64,000 bases of DNA from Actinomycetota bacterium (lineage in GTDB: Bacteria > Actinomycetota > Actinomycetes > Propionibacteriales > Propionibacteriaceae): assembly GCA_020161795.1 (NCBI GenBank), contig JAIUOR010000011.1, forward strand, positions 30,489-94,488, in the 5' to 3' direction. Shown piece by piece: positions 53,763 through 62,420 of the stretch (the stretch's first letter is position 1; each line of letters opens with the position of its first letter). The notes beneath the pieces were generated by a model. The model did no database searches and was not told the origin of the DNA. It saw only the letters and a program-made list of their open reading frames with translations. The position numbers and the translations under genes are program-made.

Positions 53763-54492
53763 AGGCCGTCCGCAGACGGTAACGGTCGCCGACGTAGGCG
53801 ATGGTCGACATCGATACCGGCCGGCCGTCCGAGCCGTAGGCCGTCTGGTGCATGACCAGCAAAGGACGTCCGGCCTCGATACCGAGGAGGGCTGCCGTGG
53901 ACTCATCGGCAGCGCCGGCCTCGACGATGCTGTCGGCCCGCTCGGGTCCATGCCCAGTCAACTGAAGCTGTCGGTAGAGGGAGTCCTCGGTGAAGTCGAC
54001 CTCAGCGGGTTCGCTCAAGAGCGACAGCGGAACGATCGACCGATCCAGTGCGATCGGGACGCCGTCCAGCATGCGTATCCGATCGATGCGGAACACCGGC
54101 CTTCCGGGCGCGATCACCAGGGACTCCGCCTCGTCGATGCTGGCTGTATCGGATTCGGCGCGCACGACCACCGAGGTTGCCTGCAGCCCCATCCGGGCGG
54201 CGGTCTCCGAGAACGACTCCAGATGGTGCGGCCATTCCTTCACAGGCTCCGCCAAGGCGACGTACCAACCGCGGCCGTGGGATGGGCTCAGCACCCGCTG
54301 CTCCACGAGATGGTTGAGCGCCTTGCGAAGGGTGACCCGGCTGATGTTCAGCTGGGCGCACAGCTCCCGTTCCGGGGGTAGGCGTGAGCCTTCGGTAAGC
54401 CGCCCCTCCTGGATCTCCGCCATCAGGAGATTGACCGCCTGAAGCCACAACGGCTCGGGATAGTCGGCGCGAATCGCGGAACTAGAGGCCAC
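53746..54492 (-). CDS. GntR-family (HutC-type) transcriptional regulator
   Basis: A 248-residue regulator with an N-terminal winged helix-turn-helix (EGSRLPPERELCAQLNISRVTLRKALNHLVEQRVL) and a C-terminal UTRA ligand-binding domain (about 95-240, with VFRIDRIRMLDGVPIALDRS). UTRA domains sense sugar phosphates and similar effectors. GTG at 54492 follows GAGGG. It probably represses itself and the ABC/SIS/kinase genes through related operators at 54513-54528 and 50725-50740. Confidence 0.9.
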   Translation of the reverse strand: MASSSAIRADYPEPLWLQAVNLLMAEIQEGRLTEGSRLPPERELCAQLNISRVTLRKALNHLVEQRVLSPSHGRGWYVALAEPVKEWPHHLESFSETAARMGLQATSVVVRAESDTASIDEAESLVIAPGRPVFRIDRIRMLDGVPIALDRSIVPLSLLSEPAEVDFTEDSLYRQLQLTGHGPERADSIVEAGAADESTAALLGIEAGRPLLVMHQTAYGSDGRPVSMSTIAYVGDRYRLRTAFTRAH

Positions 54493-54512
54493 GAAACCAC
54501 CCTCTCGATTGA

Positions 54513-54528
54513 GATACCACTAGATACC
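54513..54528 (-). promoter_or_regulatory. GntR-type operator upstream of gntR
   Basis: On the minus strand GGTATCTAGTGGTATC, containing GGTATC twice as a direct repeat with 10-base period. It lies 21-36 bases upstream of the gntR start and resembles the element at 50725-50740. Confidence 0.5.
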
Positions 54529-54594
54529 GTAGCACACCACTTGGAGCCTGACGCACTGGGCGTACCCCTGGGCTCCCGCGGCCCGACTCCGCGC

Positions 54595-55395
54595 TCAGCC
54601 CTGTCGGGGCAGTAGTTCCGCCAAGGACTCCAGCACATAGGTCGGGCGCTCGGCCTCGGGGGCAAAGGCGAGGTCGTCACGTCCCGAGTCGCCGGTCAGG
54701 ACGAGCGCGGCATCCATGCCGTGGCGGCGTCCCATCGCGATGTCGGTATGCAGCCGATCGCCGACCATGAGGGCGTCCCGGGGTGGGACATCCAGACCGG
54801 CCAGCGCCATCTCGGCCATCAACGCGGAGGGTTTGCCGAAGGTGCGTTCGAGCTTCACCTGGGTGGCCGCCTCGATGGCGGCGACGATGCTGGCGGCGTC
54901 CGGCTCCCCGCGCCCACCGGGGAACGGACAGAACCGATCGGGGTTGGTGGACATCAGGGTCGCCCGCCGGTGGAACCACAGCGCGTCGAAGGCGATCTGC
55001 AGCTTGCGGTAGGTGAACCCTCGGTCGTAGCTGGCCAGCACGATGTCGATCTCGGCGGGATCCTCGCTGAGCGAGATGCCCGCCTCCGTCAGAGCCTCGA
55101 CCAGCGGCTCCTCCCCGATCGGGAAGACCACCGCCTCGGGGCGGTGGCGCACCAGCCAGCGGGTGGTGGAGACCAGGCTGGTGATCAACTCGTCCGGCCC
55201 CACCGGGAGCCCGAGGCCTTCCAGCTTGGCCTGGTAGTCGACCAGCCGCAGCGTCGGGTTGTTGGAGACGAACCGGACGGCGGCACCGCGCGAGCGGATT
55301 CGGTCGACCACCTCACGGGCGCCGGGCAGCAGCCCGTCCCCCAGATAGATGGTTCCGTCCAGGTCGAAGACGTACGCCCCGTACCACGTGATCAC
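54595..55395 (-). CDS. HAD-IIA family sugar phosphatase (NagD-like)
   Basis: A 266-residue HAD phosphatase of subclass IIA. Motif I is YVFDLDGTIYLGDGLLPGA; the SNNPT motif II is in VRFVSNNPTLR; GKPSALMAEMAL gives the motif III lysine and DALMVGDRLHTDIAMGRRHGMDAALVLTG is motif IV. The GTG at 55395 follows GGAGG. It stands alone between gntR and a divergent LacI gene. It may dephosphorylate a sugar phosphate, but substrates of this group vary widely. Confidence 0.88.
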   Translation of the reverse strand: MITWYGAYVFDLDGTIYLGDGLLPGAREVVDRIRSRGAAVRFVSNNPTLRLVDYQAKLEGLGLPVGPDELITSLVSTTRWLVRHRPEAVVFPIGEEPLVEALTEAGISLSEDPAEIDIVLASYDRGFTYRKLQIAFDALWFHRRATLMSTNPDRFCPFPGGRGEPDAASIVAAIEAATQVKLERTFGKPSALMAEMALAGLDVPPRDALMVGDRLHTDIAMGRRHGMDAALVLTGDSGRDDLAFAPEAERPTYVLESLAELLPRQG

Positions 55396-55491
55396 TGGAC
55401 CTCCTTCGTGGGGACCATCATCCCGTCTCCCGCGACGTGGGAACAGCCGTCGGGCCCGGGAGGGCCGTCCGGTACGGCAGGATGGTGGACC

Positions 55492-56493
55492 ATGAACGAG
55501 GGACGCAGGCCCACCAGTCTGGATGTCGCCCGCCTGAGTGGTGTGTCGCGGGCGACGGTCAGCTACGTCCTGAACCGCGACCCGCGCCAGACCATCAGCG
55601 AGGCCACCCGGAGGCGGGTGCTGGATGCTGCCAAGGAACTCGGCTACGCGCCCAGCCCCGCGGCCGCGAGCCTGCGACGAGGGCATTCGCGGGTCGTGGT
55701 GTTGGCTCTCGACCCACTGTTCTCCGGCCATGTCAGCGACATCATCGTCGAGGGAGCGACCCAGCGGCTGCGGGAACACGGCTACTACGTCGTTCGGCAT
55801 TCCCATGAGAATCCGGAGACGGTCATCGACATCGTCCGGGGGATCGGTCCGATCGGGGTGGTTTCGCTCACCTTCCTCACCGCGTCGATCCGCGAGCGGC
55901 TGACCGCCCTCGGAGTGAAGCGACTGCTCGACCTGGAAGTCCCCACCGGGGCCCAGGGGCCGCCGGATCGGCCATGGGAGTATCCCGTCGGACAACTCCA
56001 GCTCGACCATCTGATCACCCGTGGCTACCGCAAGTTGATCTACGCGCTGCCCAAGGACTCCCCCCGCCTGCCGATCGCGATGGCCCGGCTGCAGGGCGCG
56101 CAGATGGAGGCCGTCACGCTCGGCATCGAGCCACCTGAAGTGATCGCGCTGCCCCTGGAGCGGGCACCCATCCAGCGCGCGCTCCGCAAGCTGGAGCGGC
56201 TGGAGCGCCGCACGGCCATCTGCGCCTATGACGATCAGATCGCGATCGGCGTGCTGGGTGCGATGCATGACCTGGGCTGGCGGGTGCGCGAAGACCTGGG
56301 TGTCATCGGTTGCGACGACCTGCCGGTCGCCCGGCTGGTCACACCGACACTGACGACCGTGCGGGTCACCGCCGTCGACGTGGGGTTCGCCGCCGCGGAG
56401 AGCTTCCTGCTGCTCCGGGACGGCGAGACCCGCACCTTCGACACCCCCCAGGTGGATCTGGGCTACGAAGTGGTCGTCCGCGAGTCGACCTAG
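55492..56493 (+). CDS. LacI-family transcriptional regulator (333 aa)
   Basis: It has the LacI helix-turn-helix with hinge (SLDVARLSGVSRATVSYVLNRDPRQTIS) and an effector domain (VVVLALDPLFSGHVSDIIVEGATQRL; ICAYDDQIAIGVLGAM; VIGCDDLPVARLVTPTLTTV). The ATG at 55492 begins the conserved part. It is convergent with the GH78 rhamnosidase gene, overlapping it by 4 bases. A LacI-like palindrome lies in the promoter region between the rhamnosidase and MFS genes, which are the likely targets. Confidence 0.9.
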   Translation: MNEGRRPTSLDVARLSGVSRATVSYVLNRDPRQTISEATRRRVLDAAKELGYAPSPAAASLRRGHSRVVVLALDPLFSGHVSDIIVEGATQRLREHGYYVVRHSHENPETVIDIVRGIGPIGVVSLTFLTASIRERLTALGVKRLLDLEVPTGAQGPPDRPWEYPVGQLQLDHLITRGYRKLIYALPKDSPRLPIAMARLQGAQMEAVTLGIEPPEVIALPLERAPIQRALRKLERLERRTAICAYDDQIAIGVLGAMHDLGWRVREDLGVIGCDDLPVARLVTPTLTTVRVTAVDVGFAAAESFLLLRDGETRTFDTPQVDLGYEVVVREST

Positions 56494-59228
56494 CTCCGGG
56501 GGACCCTGCGTTCGTGCGCACCCGATCCGAGGACCTCCCGCTGGTCGCCCAGCACGAGTTCGGCCTGGGTGTTGTGCGGAACGTGGATGCGCACGGCGAC
56601 CTCGTCCACCGCGCGTTCCCACTCCACGGCCAGCTCGCCATAGGGGGTGCGGTGACGGGCGCCGACCTTCTCGAAACCGGCTGCCAGATCGGGCTGAATA
56701 CGCGAGCGACGATAGCCCGGCTCAACCGGCTGGAGCCCTGCCACCCGGCGGAAGATCCAGTCGTCGACGCAGCCGAAGGCGTAGTGGTTCATGGACATCG
56801 GGGTCACCGTTCCGTCCGGTAGCACCGCACCCCAGGTCTCCCAGATGGTCGTTGCGCCGTGGTCGACCTCGTACAACCAGGACGGAAGGGTGCTCTGCCA
56901 CAGCAACACCCGGGCCAACTCCTGCTCGCCTCCCTCCCACAGCACGTCGAGTAGGTAGGGGACGGACACGAATCCGGTGTCCAGATGATCCCCCGCGGCA
57001 TGCACCAGGCCTGCCAGGTGCGCCACCATCGGGGCCTTCAGGTGCTCGGGCACGAGGTCGAAGGCCAGCGCGACCACGTGAGGGCCCTGCAACTGGACGG
57101 GGAGGCGCCCCTGGGCGTCGATGTACTCCGCGGCGAAGGCGTCCCGCACGCGGCGATGTCGTTCGGCGTAGTCGGCGGCTTCGGCGTCGCGTCCCAGCAC
57201 CTCGGCCACCCGGGACAGCAGCTTGAGGGAGTGGGCCTGGAACATCGGGGCTATGAGCTCGGCGGTCAGCGCCGGGGCGATCATTGCGGCGTCCGGCATC
57301 TTCGCGCCCATCAGGGTGCTGGGGGCTAGCCAGTCCCCGAAGTGGAACCCGGTGTTCCACAGCAGCGCCTGCCGCGCGGACCGTTCCGGTCCGGGCGGAT
57401 TCCCGGTGAAGCGTGGATGGAGCTCCGCCGCAGCGATGCGCGTCTGGTACTCGACCCACTTCACCATGGCGTCGTAGTTCTCCCGCAACACCTGCGCGTC
57501 CCCGTAGCGCTCGTAGAGCACCCACGGCACGATCAGCACGGCATCGCTCCACGCGGCCGAGGACGCGCCGATACCCAGCTCGCCGCCGCCGTCCGAATCG
57601 GCCAGCGCGGGGATCATCGGGACGATGATCGGCACCTGTCCGTCCGGCAGCTGGTCGACCCGGAGATCCGCCAGCCAGCGCTCGACGAACGGCAGGACGT
57701 TGGCGTTGGTGGCCGCGGTCGGGGCGAACACCTGCAGGTCACCGGTCCAGCCGGCGCGCTCGCGCTGCGGGCAGTCGGTCGGAATGGACAGGAAGTTGGC
57801 CCGCTGACTCCACAGCACGTTCTGGTGCAGGCGGTTGATCCGCTCGTCCGAGGTGGTGAGCTCGGCGGTGGGTTGCAGATCGGAGCCGATCACGACCGCC
57901 GTGACGTCATCGGCGGTGAGGTCGGCCGCCAGGCCACGCACCCGGACGTACCGGAAGCCGTGGAAGGTGAAGGCAGGCTCGTACACCTCCCCTCCGGGTT
58001 CCCCACGGGCGATGTAGTGGTCGGTCTGGTCCTTGTTCGGCCCCATGATGTTGTTGAAGAAGCTGCCGGTCGCGTCCAGCGTCTCGGAATGCTCGAGCGT
58101 GACATGGGTGCCGGCCGGAGCGGTGATCCGCAGCCTGATCCAGCCGGCGATCACCTGGCCCAGATCGACCACCATCTCTCCTGCGGGATCCCGGAACACT
58201 CGCTCGGCAGGGAACTCGAGGATCCTGCGGACCGGTTCACCCGGGAACGGAGCGAGCTGATCAAGGCCGCCCCCTCTCACTTCCACCGCGGTCCACGCCG
58301 AATGATCGAACCCGGGTTGCGACCAGCCGGAGAGCTCCTTGCGGGCGTCGTAGTACTCCCCGATGAACAGATCGGCGTAGACCCAAGGCCCGGGGGACGA
58401 GGTCACGTCAGGGCCGGAGACGACCAGCTGGCTGGAGCCGTCCGGGTACTCCAGCTCGAGCTGCCAGATCCCCTCCAGGTACTCGCCGTAGTTGGCGCTC
58501 GCGCCGGTCAGTCCGATGCGTCCCAGGTACCAGCCGTCCGCGAGGGTCACGCCCAGGACGTTGTCGCCGACCACCAGTTGCTCAGTCACGTCGTAGGCCT
58601 GGAAGCAGAGCCGGCTGGGGTAGCTGGTGAAGCCGGGAGCGAGCACCTCGTCACCGATCGCCCTCCCGTTCAGCTCGGCCTGGTAGATGCCGTGAGCGGT
58701 GATGTAGAGCCGGGCCCGCGAGGGGCGCTGTTCCGCCCGGAATGGCTGCCGCAGGCGCAGCGGGGGACGGAGCCGCTCCTCCGGCTGACCCTCCGGGGCT
58801 ACCGCACCGGACAGGGCTGCGGACGCGGAGTAGGACTCCCGGACGGCGGGGAGCTGGGCCGGACGAACCCAGCTCGCTCGCCAGTCCCCGACGTCCAGGA
58901 GCGAGGTCTCGAACCGGGACGAGGCCCAGGGAGTGGGCTCGGGGCGTCCGGTGAGCCATGCCCGCACCCGCCAGTCGTAGACGGTGCGGGAGCCGAGCGG
59001 CGCACCGTCGTACCGCACGGCGGTCGAGGCGGGAGACGCCACCCGTCCGGAGTTCCACACCACCGCCCCACCGGTGGATACCTCGAGCTCATAGGCGACC
59101 TGCCACACGTCCGACGCATCGCCGGTGATCACCCAGCCGAACCGGGGAGAGGCGGTAGCCAGCGGTCCGGGACTCTCCAGGTGCTCGACCGTGAGCGCCG
59201 TAAGCCTGAGTTCTGGTGCGGGGGGCAT
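56490..59228 (-). CDS. GH78 alpha-L-rhamnosidase
   Basis: A 912-residue glycosidase that releases terminal L-rhamnose from glycosides. It has the GH78 layout: N-terminal beta-sandwich domains (about 10-330, with YQAELNGRAIGDEVLAPGFTSY), the catalytic (alpha/alpha)6 barrel with CPQRERAGWTGDLQVFAPTA (catalytic acid region) and GATTIWETWGAV, and SMNHYAFGCVDDWIFRRVAG before the C-terminal beta domain. There is no signal peptide, so substrates are imported, perhaps by the divergent MFS protein. The ATG at 59228 follows GGAGAA; the longer frame upstream is promoter DNA. Confidence 0.93.
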   Translation of the reverse strand: MPPAPELRLTALTVEHLESPGPLATASPRFGWVITGDASDVWQVAYELEVSTGGAVVWNSGRVASPASTAVRYDGAPLGSRTVYDWRVRAWLTGRPEPTPWASSRFETSLLDVGDWRASWVRPAQLPAVRESYSASAALSGAVAPEGQPEERLRPPLRLRQPFRAEQRPSRARLYITAHGIYQAELNGRAIGDEVLAPGFTSYPSRLCFQAYDVTEQLVVGDNVLGVTLADGWYLGRIGLTGASANYGEYLEGIWQLELEYPDGSSQLVVSGPDVTSSPGPWVYADLFIGEYYDARKELSGWSQPGFDHSAWTAVEVRGGGLDQLAPFPGEPVRRILEFPAERVFRDPAGEMVVDLGQVIAGWIRLRITAPAGTHVTLEHSETLDATGSFFNNIMGPNKDQTDHYIARGEPGGEVYEPAFTFHGFRYVRVRGLAADLTADDVTAVVIGSDLQPTAELTTSDERINRLHQNVLWSQRANFLSIPTDCPQRERAGWTGDLQVFAPTAATNANVLPFVERWLADLRVDQLPDGQVPIIVPMIPALADSDGGGELGIGASSAAWSDAVLIVPWVLYERYGDAQVLRENYDAMVKWVEYQTRIAAAELHPRFTGNPPGPERSARQALLWNTGFHFGDWLAPSTLMGAKMPDAAMIAPALTAELIAPMFQAHSLKLLSRVAEVLGRDAEAADYAERHRRVRDAFAAEYIDAQGRLPVQLQGPHVVALAFDLVPEHLKAPMVAHLAGLVHAAGDHLDTGFVSVPYLLDVLWEGGEQELARVLLWQSTLPSWLYEVDHGATTIWETWGAVLPDGTVTPMSMNHYAFGCVDDWIFRRVAGLQPVEPGYRRSRIQPDLAAGFEKVGARHRTPYGELAVEWERAVDEVAVRIHVPHNTQAELVLGDQREVLGSGAHERRVPRS

Positions 59229-59285
59229 GGGTTCTCCTTCGAACGTGGCCGCAACGCTCTTCGCATTGCTCTTGACCAATCTACA

Positions 59286-59331
59286 TACACGTGTAAGCTC
59301 CCGTCCATCACCGAACTGAGACGTTTCAGTT
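59286..59331. promoter_or_regulatory. Palindromic operator region between rhamnosidase and MFS genes
   Basis: AACTGAGACGTTTCAGTT (59314-59331) is a near-perfect palindrome centred on ACGT, with one mismatched pair, and resembles LacI/CcpA-type operators. TACACGTGTA (59286-59295) is a perfect 10-base palindrome. Both lie in the 130-base divergent region and could be bound by the LacI protein at 55492. Confidence 0.55.
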
Positions 59332-59358
59332 CTGACTCTCGAACCAGGAGGGCAGTCG

Positions 59359-60642
59359 ATGACGACACCCACAACCCCTGTCTCCCAACCCTGGAAGACC
59401 GCATTTCTCGCTGGCATGGCGTCGTACCTCGACGCGGGAGCCATCGTCAGCACGGGCATCGCCCTGGTGCTGTTCGCCCCGACCCTCGGGATTTCGGCGG
59501 AGGCCATGGGTCTGCTCTCCGGCCTGTTGACCCTGTGCTTCGCCCTCGGCGCAGTGTTCGGAGGCCGCCTCGGCGACCGGTTCGGCCGGCGACGCGTGTA
59601 CGGCTTCACCTTGGCGTTGTATGCCGTGGGCGTGCTGCTGCTCGCGCTGGCTTCCGGCACCGCCATGCTCTACGTCGGCGTCGTCCTGGTCGGGCTCGCC
59701 ATCGGCGCCGATCTGCCCGTATCGCTGGCGTTGATCGCCGAAGAGGCCCCCGAAGGCAAGAAGGGGAAGATGATCATCTTCTCCGGCATCCTGTGGTCGG
59801 TAGGCATCTTCGTGCCCGCGGTCCTGGCGATCTTCGTCGCATCGATGGGCGAGATGGGCGGTCGGATCCTCTACGGACAGCTGTTCGTTGTTGCCGTCAT
59901 CGTGTTGATCGCCCGGCTCGGGCTACGAGAGTCGGCCGAGTGGTCGGCCGCGCGGGCGGTGAAGGATGCCGCCGCCGTGGAGGCCGCCCGGGAGTCCGAG
60001 ATCAGGTTCAGCGCGGTGCCGCAGCTGTTCGTGCCACCGATCCTGTTCACCGTCCTGGCCACCGCGCTGTACTACGCGATCTGGAACCTGGGCGCCAACA
60101 CCTTCGGCCAGTTCGGCACCTTCATCTGGGTCAACCTGGCCGGCGGCACCGTCGAGCTGGCGTCGATGGTCAGCCTGGCGCTGATCCCACTGGGCATCGT
60201 CGGCGCGATCATCTTCATGCGGGTGGTCGACAAGCCGGCTCGGAAGCCCTGGTTCGTTGCCGGCACGGTGATCAACATGATCGCATTCGCCATCCCACTG
60301 GTGTTCGGCCCGACGATTCCGGCGCTGCTGGCCACCAACATCGGGTTCGGGATCGGCGTGGGCTTCGCGGGCGAGTCGATCTACAAGGTGTGGTCGCAGG
60401 AGCTCTTCCCCACCCTGCTTCGGAGCACCGCGCAGGGCGTCACGCTCGCGTTCGCGCGGGTGGTGGCCGGGCTGTTCGCCTTCATCACCCCCGGCCTGGC
60501 GGTGTCCAACTCCCCAGTGCTGTTCGGCCTGCTGTTCGCCTTCGCCGTGATCGCCGGCCTGATCGGCCTGTTCTGGATCCCGAAACTCCCCACCGCACGG
60601 GAACTCGAGCCGGTCCCCGCCGAGGCTGCAACGGCGGACTGA
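59359..60642 (+). CDS. MFS sugar transporter
   Basis: A 427-residue major facilitator protein with 12 predicted membrane segments. The signature loop 2-3 motif is FGGRLGDRFGRRRVYG, and the segment after helix 4 has the sugar-porter-like VGLAIGADLPVSLALIAEEAPEGKKGKM. AGGAGGG precedes the ATG at 59359. It is divergent from the GH78 gene with a shared palindromic operator, so it probably imports rhamnosides or their oligosaccharides. Transport direction and substrate are inferred. Confidence 0.88.
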   Translation: MTTPTTPVSQPWKTAFLAGMASYLDAGAIVSTGIALVLFAPTLGISAEAMGLLSGLLTLCFALGAVFGGRLGDRFGRRRVYGFTLALYAVGVLLLALASGTAMLYVGVVLVGLAIGADLPVSLALIAEEAPEGKKGKMIIFSGILWSVGIFVPAVLAIFVASMGEMGGRILYGQLFVVAVIVLIARLGLRESAEWSAARAVKDAAAVEAARESEIRFSAVPQLFVPPILFTVLATALYYAIWNLGANTFGQFGTFIWVNLAGGTVELASMVSLALIPLGIVGAIIFMRVVDKPARKPWFVAGTVINMIAFAIPLVFGPTIPALLATNIGFGIGVGFAGESIYKVWSQELFPTLLRSTAQGVTLAFARVVAGLFAFITPGLAVSNSPVLFGLLFAFAVIAGLIGLFWIPKLPTARELEPVPAEAATAD

Positions 60643-60662
60643 GCTCGGGCGACGCGATCTAT

Positions 60663-60728
60663 CGCTGGTCGAGCTTGCCGAAGCCTGGTTTCGGCTGCTG
60701 CCCCGGGTCTCGACAAGCCCGACCAGCG
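60663..60728. repeat. Intergenic inverted repeat (CGCTGGTCGAGCTTG family)
   Basis: CGCTGGTCGAGCTTG and CAAGCCCGACCAGCG are inverted with one mismatch, and an inner GGTCTCGACAAGC piece repeats the same theme. It lies between the convergent MFS and DUF2252 genes. Similar GGTCGAGCTTGTCGAGACC elements are scattered through many actinobacterial genomes, and it may act as a bidirectional terminator. Confidence 0.55.
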
Positions 60729-60744
60729 TAGGCCAGAAGACAGC

Positions 60745-62196
60745 TCAGCCGCCTGGGCGGAAGGCCGAGCCCATCGCGGCGAGCGCTCCGTCGGCGACCG
60801 GCACATGGCCGTCCCGGGCGGCCTTCACCAGCGCGGCATGGTCGGCCTCGGTCTGGTCGGCGTACAGCCGCGCGAATCGGGAGAACGCCTTGGCGGCCTT
60901 CTCACCGCGACCCAGGTAGCCGGCGATCATGGACGCCCCGGACGTCCGGGCATGGCCCTTGGCCAGCAGGTGGCCGACGATGCCGGCGTAGTCGGCCAGC
61001 GCGGTTGCGGTGAGGCCATCCAGCGGGACGGTGCCCTTCATGTTGCGGAACTGACGGACGTAGTACTGACGGCCGTCCACTTCCGTCCAGCCCAGCAGGG
61101 GGTCGGAGACGGTCTGCAGGGCCTGCTGGTACTCCACCACCCGCTGGCCCTGGTGAGCGTGCCAGGCATTGTCGCCATGGACGTACTGCGCCAGCACCGA
61201 ACGGCGGGCCTGCTTGAGCTGCAGGAACAGGACGTCGTCGGGCGAACTGCCCTCCAGCAGCGCAACGTAGGCGCGAAGGCCGACCGATCCCACGCCCACC
61301 ACCTTGTGGGCGATGTCGACCAGGGTGTAGCCCCCCACCACGCGGCGCCAGTGCGGGGCGAGGGTCTCGAGGTAGGCGTCAACGCCGGCAGCGAGCTGGT
61401 CGAACTCCTCGCCGCGAACCGAGCGGATCAGCGGCAGCTCCTCGACCATCCGGCGCTCGCCGTTCTCCTCCGTTGTGAACCGCGGAACAGCGCGGTCAGA
61501 GGTGCGCTTACGCGCGGTCTTGGCGGCCCGCTTGATCTCGTCGCGCAACTCCTTCTCGGTGGCCGTCTCGTGCAGCCGCTCGACATCCAGCTGGTTGTAG
61601 GAGCGGGCCAGAAGCGGCATCGTGGCCAGCTGCGCGACTTCGTCCCGGTAGGCGATCACGCAGGCGTGAACCGCCTCCGCGATGGCGTCCTCGCTGTAGC
61701 CGTTCTCGCGTCCGGCCACCCAGACCGCCGCGGCGAGCCGCCGGAGATCCCATTCCCAGGCGCCGGGATGAGCCTCGTCGAAGTCGTTGAGGTCGATCAC
61801 CTGATCGCCCTCGGGCGAACGGTAGAACCCGAAGTTGCCCAGGTGGGAGTCACCGCAGATCACGGGCATGATGCCGGTGATGGGCAGGGCGGCGACATCG
61901 GCCGCCATCACAACTGCGCTGCCCCGATAGAAGCCGTAGGGCGAGGAGACCATCCGTCCGACACGGATCGGAATGAGCTCCTCGACGCGTCCCTTGTGAG
62001 ATTCGTTGATCAGGTCGATCGGATCGGGGCGCGCCTGGGTGGCGTTCCAGACCCCGAGCGCGGCGATCGGCACCTTCTCACGCAGCGCTCGACCTACGGC
62101 GAAGCGCTCGTCCCGGGTCGTCCCACGCTGCCGCACCGATGCGAAAGCGCCGCTATCCGCGCTGGTCAGAACGGTATGACTGTGTTGCGACGACAT
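60745..62196 (-). CDS. DUF2252 family protein
   Basis: A 483-residue protein of the DUF2252 family, whose members have a kinase-like fold. Typical pieces are GMVSSPYGFYRGSA-like RMVSSPYGFYRGSAVVM, ICGDSHLGNFGFYRSPEGDQVIDLNDFDEAHPGAWEWDLRRLAAA (resembling the catalytic HxDxxxxN loop and DFD of aminoglycoside phosphotransferases) and VVGVGSVGLRAYVALLEG. GAGAGGAG precedes ATG 62196. The function is unknown. No operon partner is seen. Confidence 0.87.
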   Translation of the reverse strand: MSSQHSHTVLTSADSGAFASVRQRGTTRDERFAVGRALREKVPIAALGVWNATQARPDPIDLINESHKGRVEELIPIRVGRMVSSPYGFYRGSAVVMAADVAALPITGIMPVICGDSHLGNFGFYRSPEGDQVIDLNDFDEAHPGAWEWDLRRLAAAVWVAGRENGYSEDAIAEAVHACVIAYRDEVAQLATMPLLARSYNQLDVERLHETATEKELRDEIKRAAKTARKRTSDRAVPRFTTEENGERRMVEELPLIRSVRGEEFDQLAAGVDAYLETLAPHWRRVVGGYTLVDIAHKVVGVGSVGLRAYVALLEGSSPDDVLFLQLKQARRSVLAQYVHGDNAWHAHQGQRVVEYQQALQTVSDPLLGWTEVDGRQYYVRQFRNMKGTVPLDGLTATALADYAGIVGHLLAKGHARTSGASMIAGYLGRGEKAAKAFSRFARLYADQTEADHAALVKAARDGHVPVADGALAAMGSAFRPGG

Positions 62197-62267
62197 TGCG
62201 GCTCCTCTCGGCGTGAGGAGCCTAGCGTTCCGACCCGGGACCGCCTAGGAGTCCGGCCTCGATTCCG

Positions 62268-62420
62268 GACTATCTGAAAGGCCGAAAGAAGTCTGACTGT
62301 GTCGACCGGAGCATAGGAACCGGTCACCAGGAACACGATGAGCGGCGCCATGAGCGGTGCGACCAGAGTCGAGACCGCTGTCATCGAGGCCGACAGGGCG
62401 ATGTCATCCTTCGCCAGACT
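62268..62420 (-). pseudogene. Remnant of a bile acid:sodium symporter-family (BASS) gene
   Basis: About 51 codons without a start or end read as LAKDDIALSASMTAVSTLVAPL followed by a hydrophobic stretch and a final SAFQIV. This matches the middle of BASS transporters, which carry A-K/R-G-D-V-A-L-S and S-T-L-L-A-P-L there. A TGA in the first degenerate CRISPR repeat cuts it on the upstream side and similarity stops near 62268. Identification is from memory of the family and is tentative. Confidence 0.45.

Noticed and set aside
55396..56622. Long extension upstream of the HAD-IIA phosphatase
   Set aside because: It is antisense to the LacI gene at 55492; the HAD motif I begins a few residues after GTG 55395.
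57342..60731. An 1129-codon plus-strand open frame
   Set aside because: It is antisense to the GH78 gene and out of frame with the MFS gene; no conserved domain is visible.
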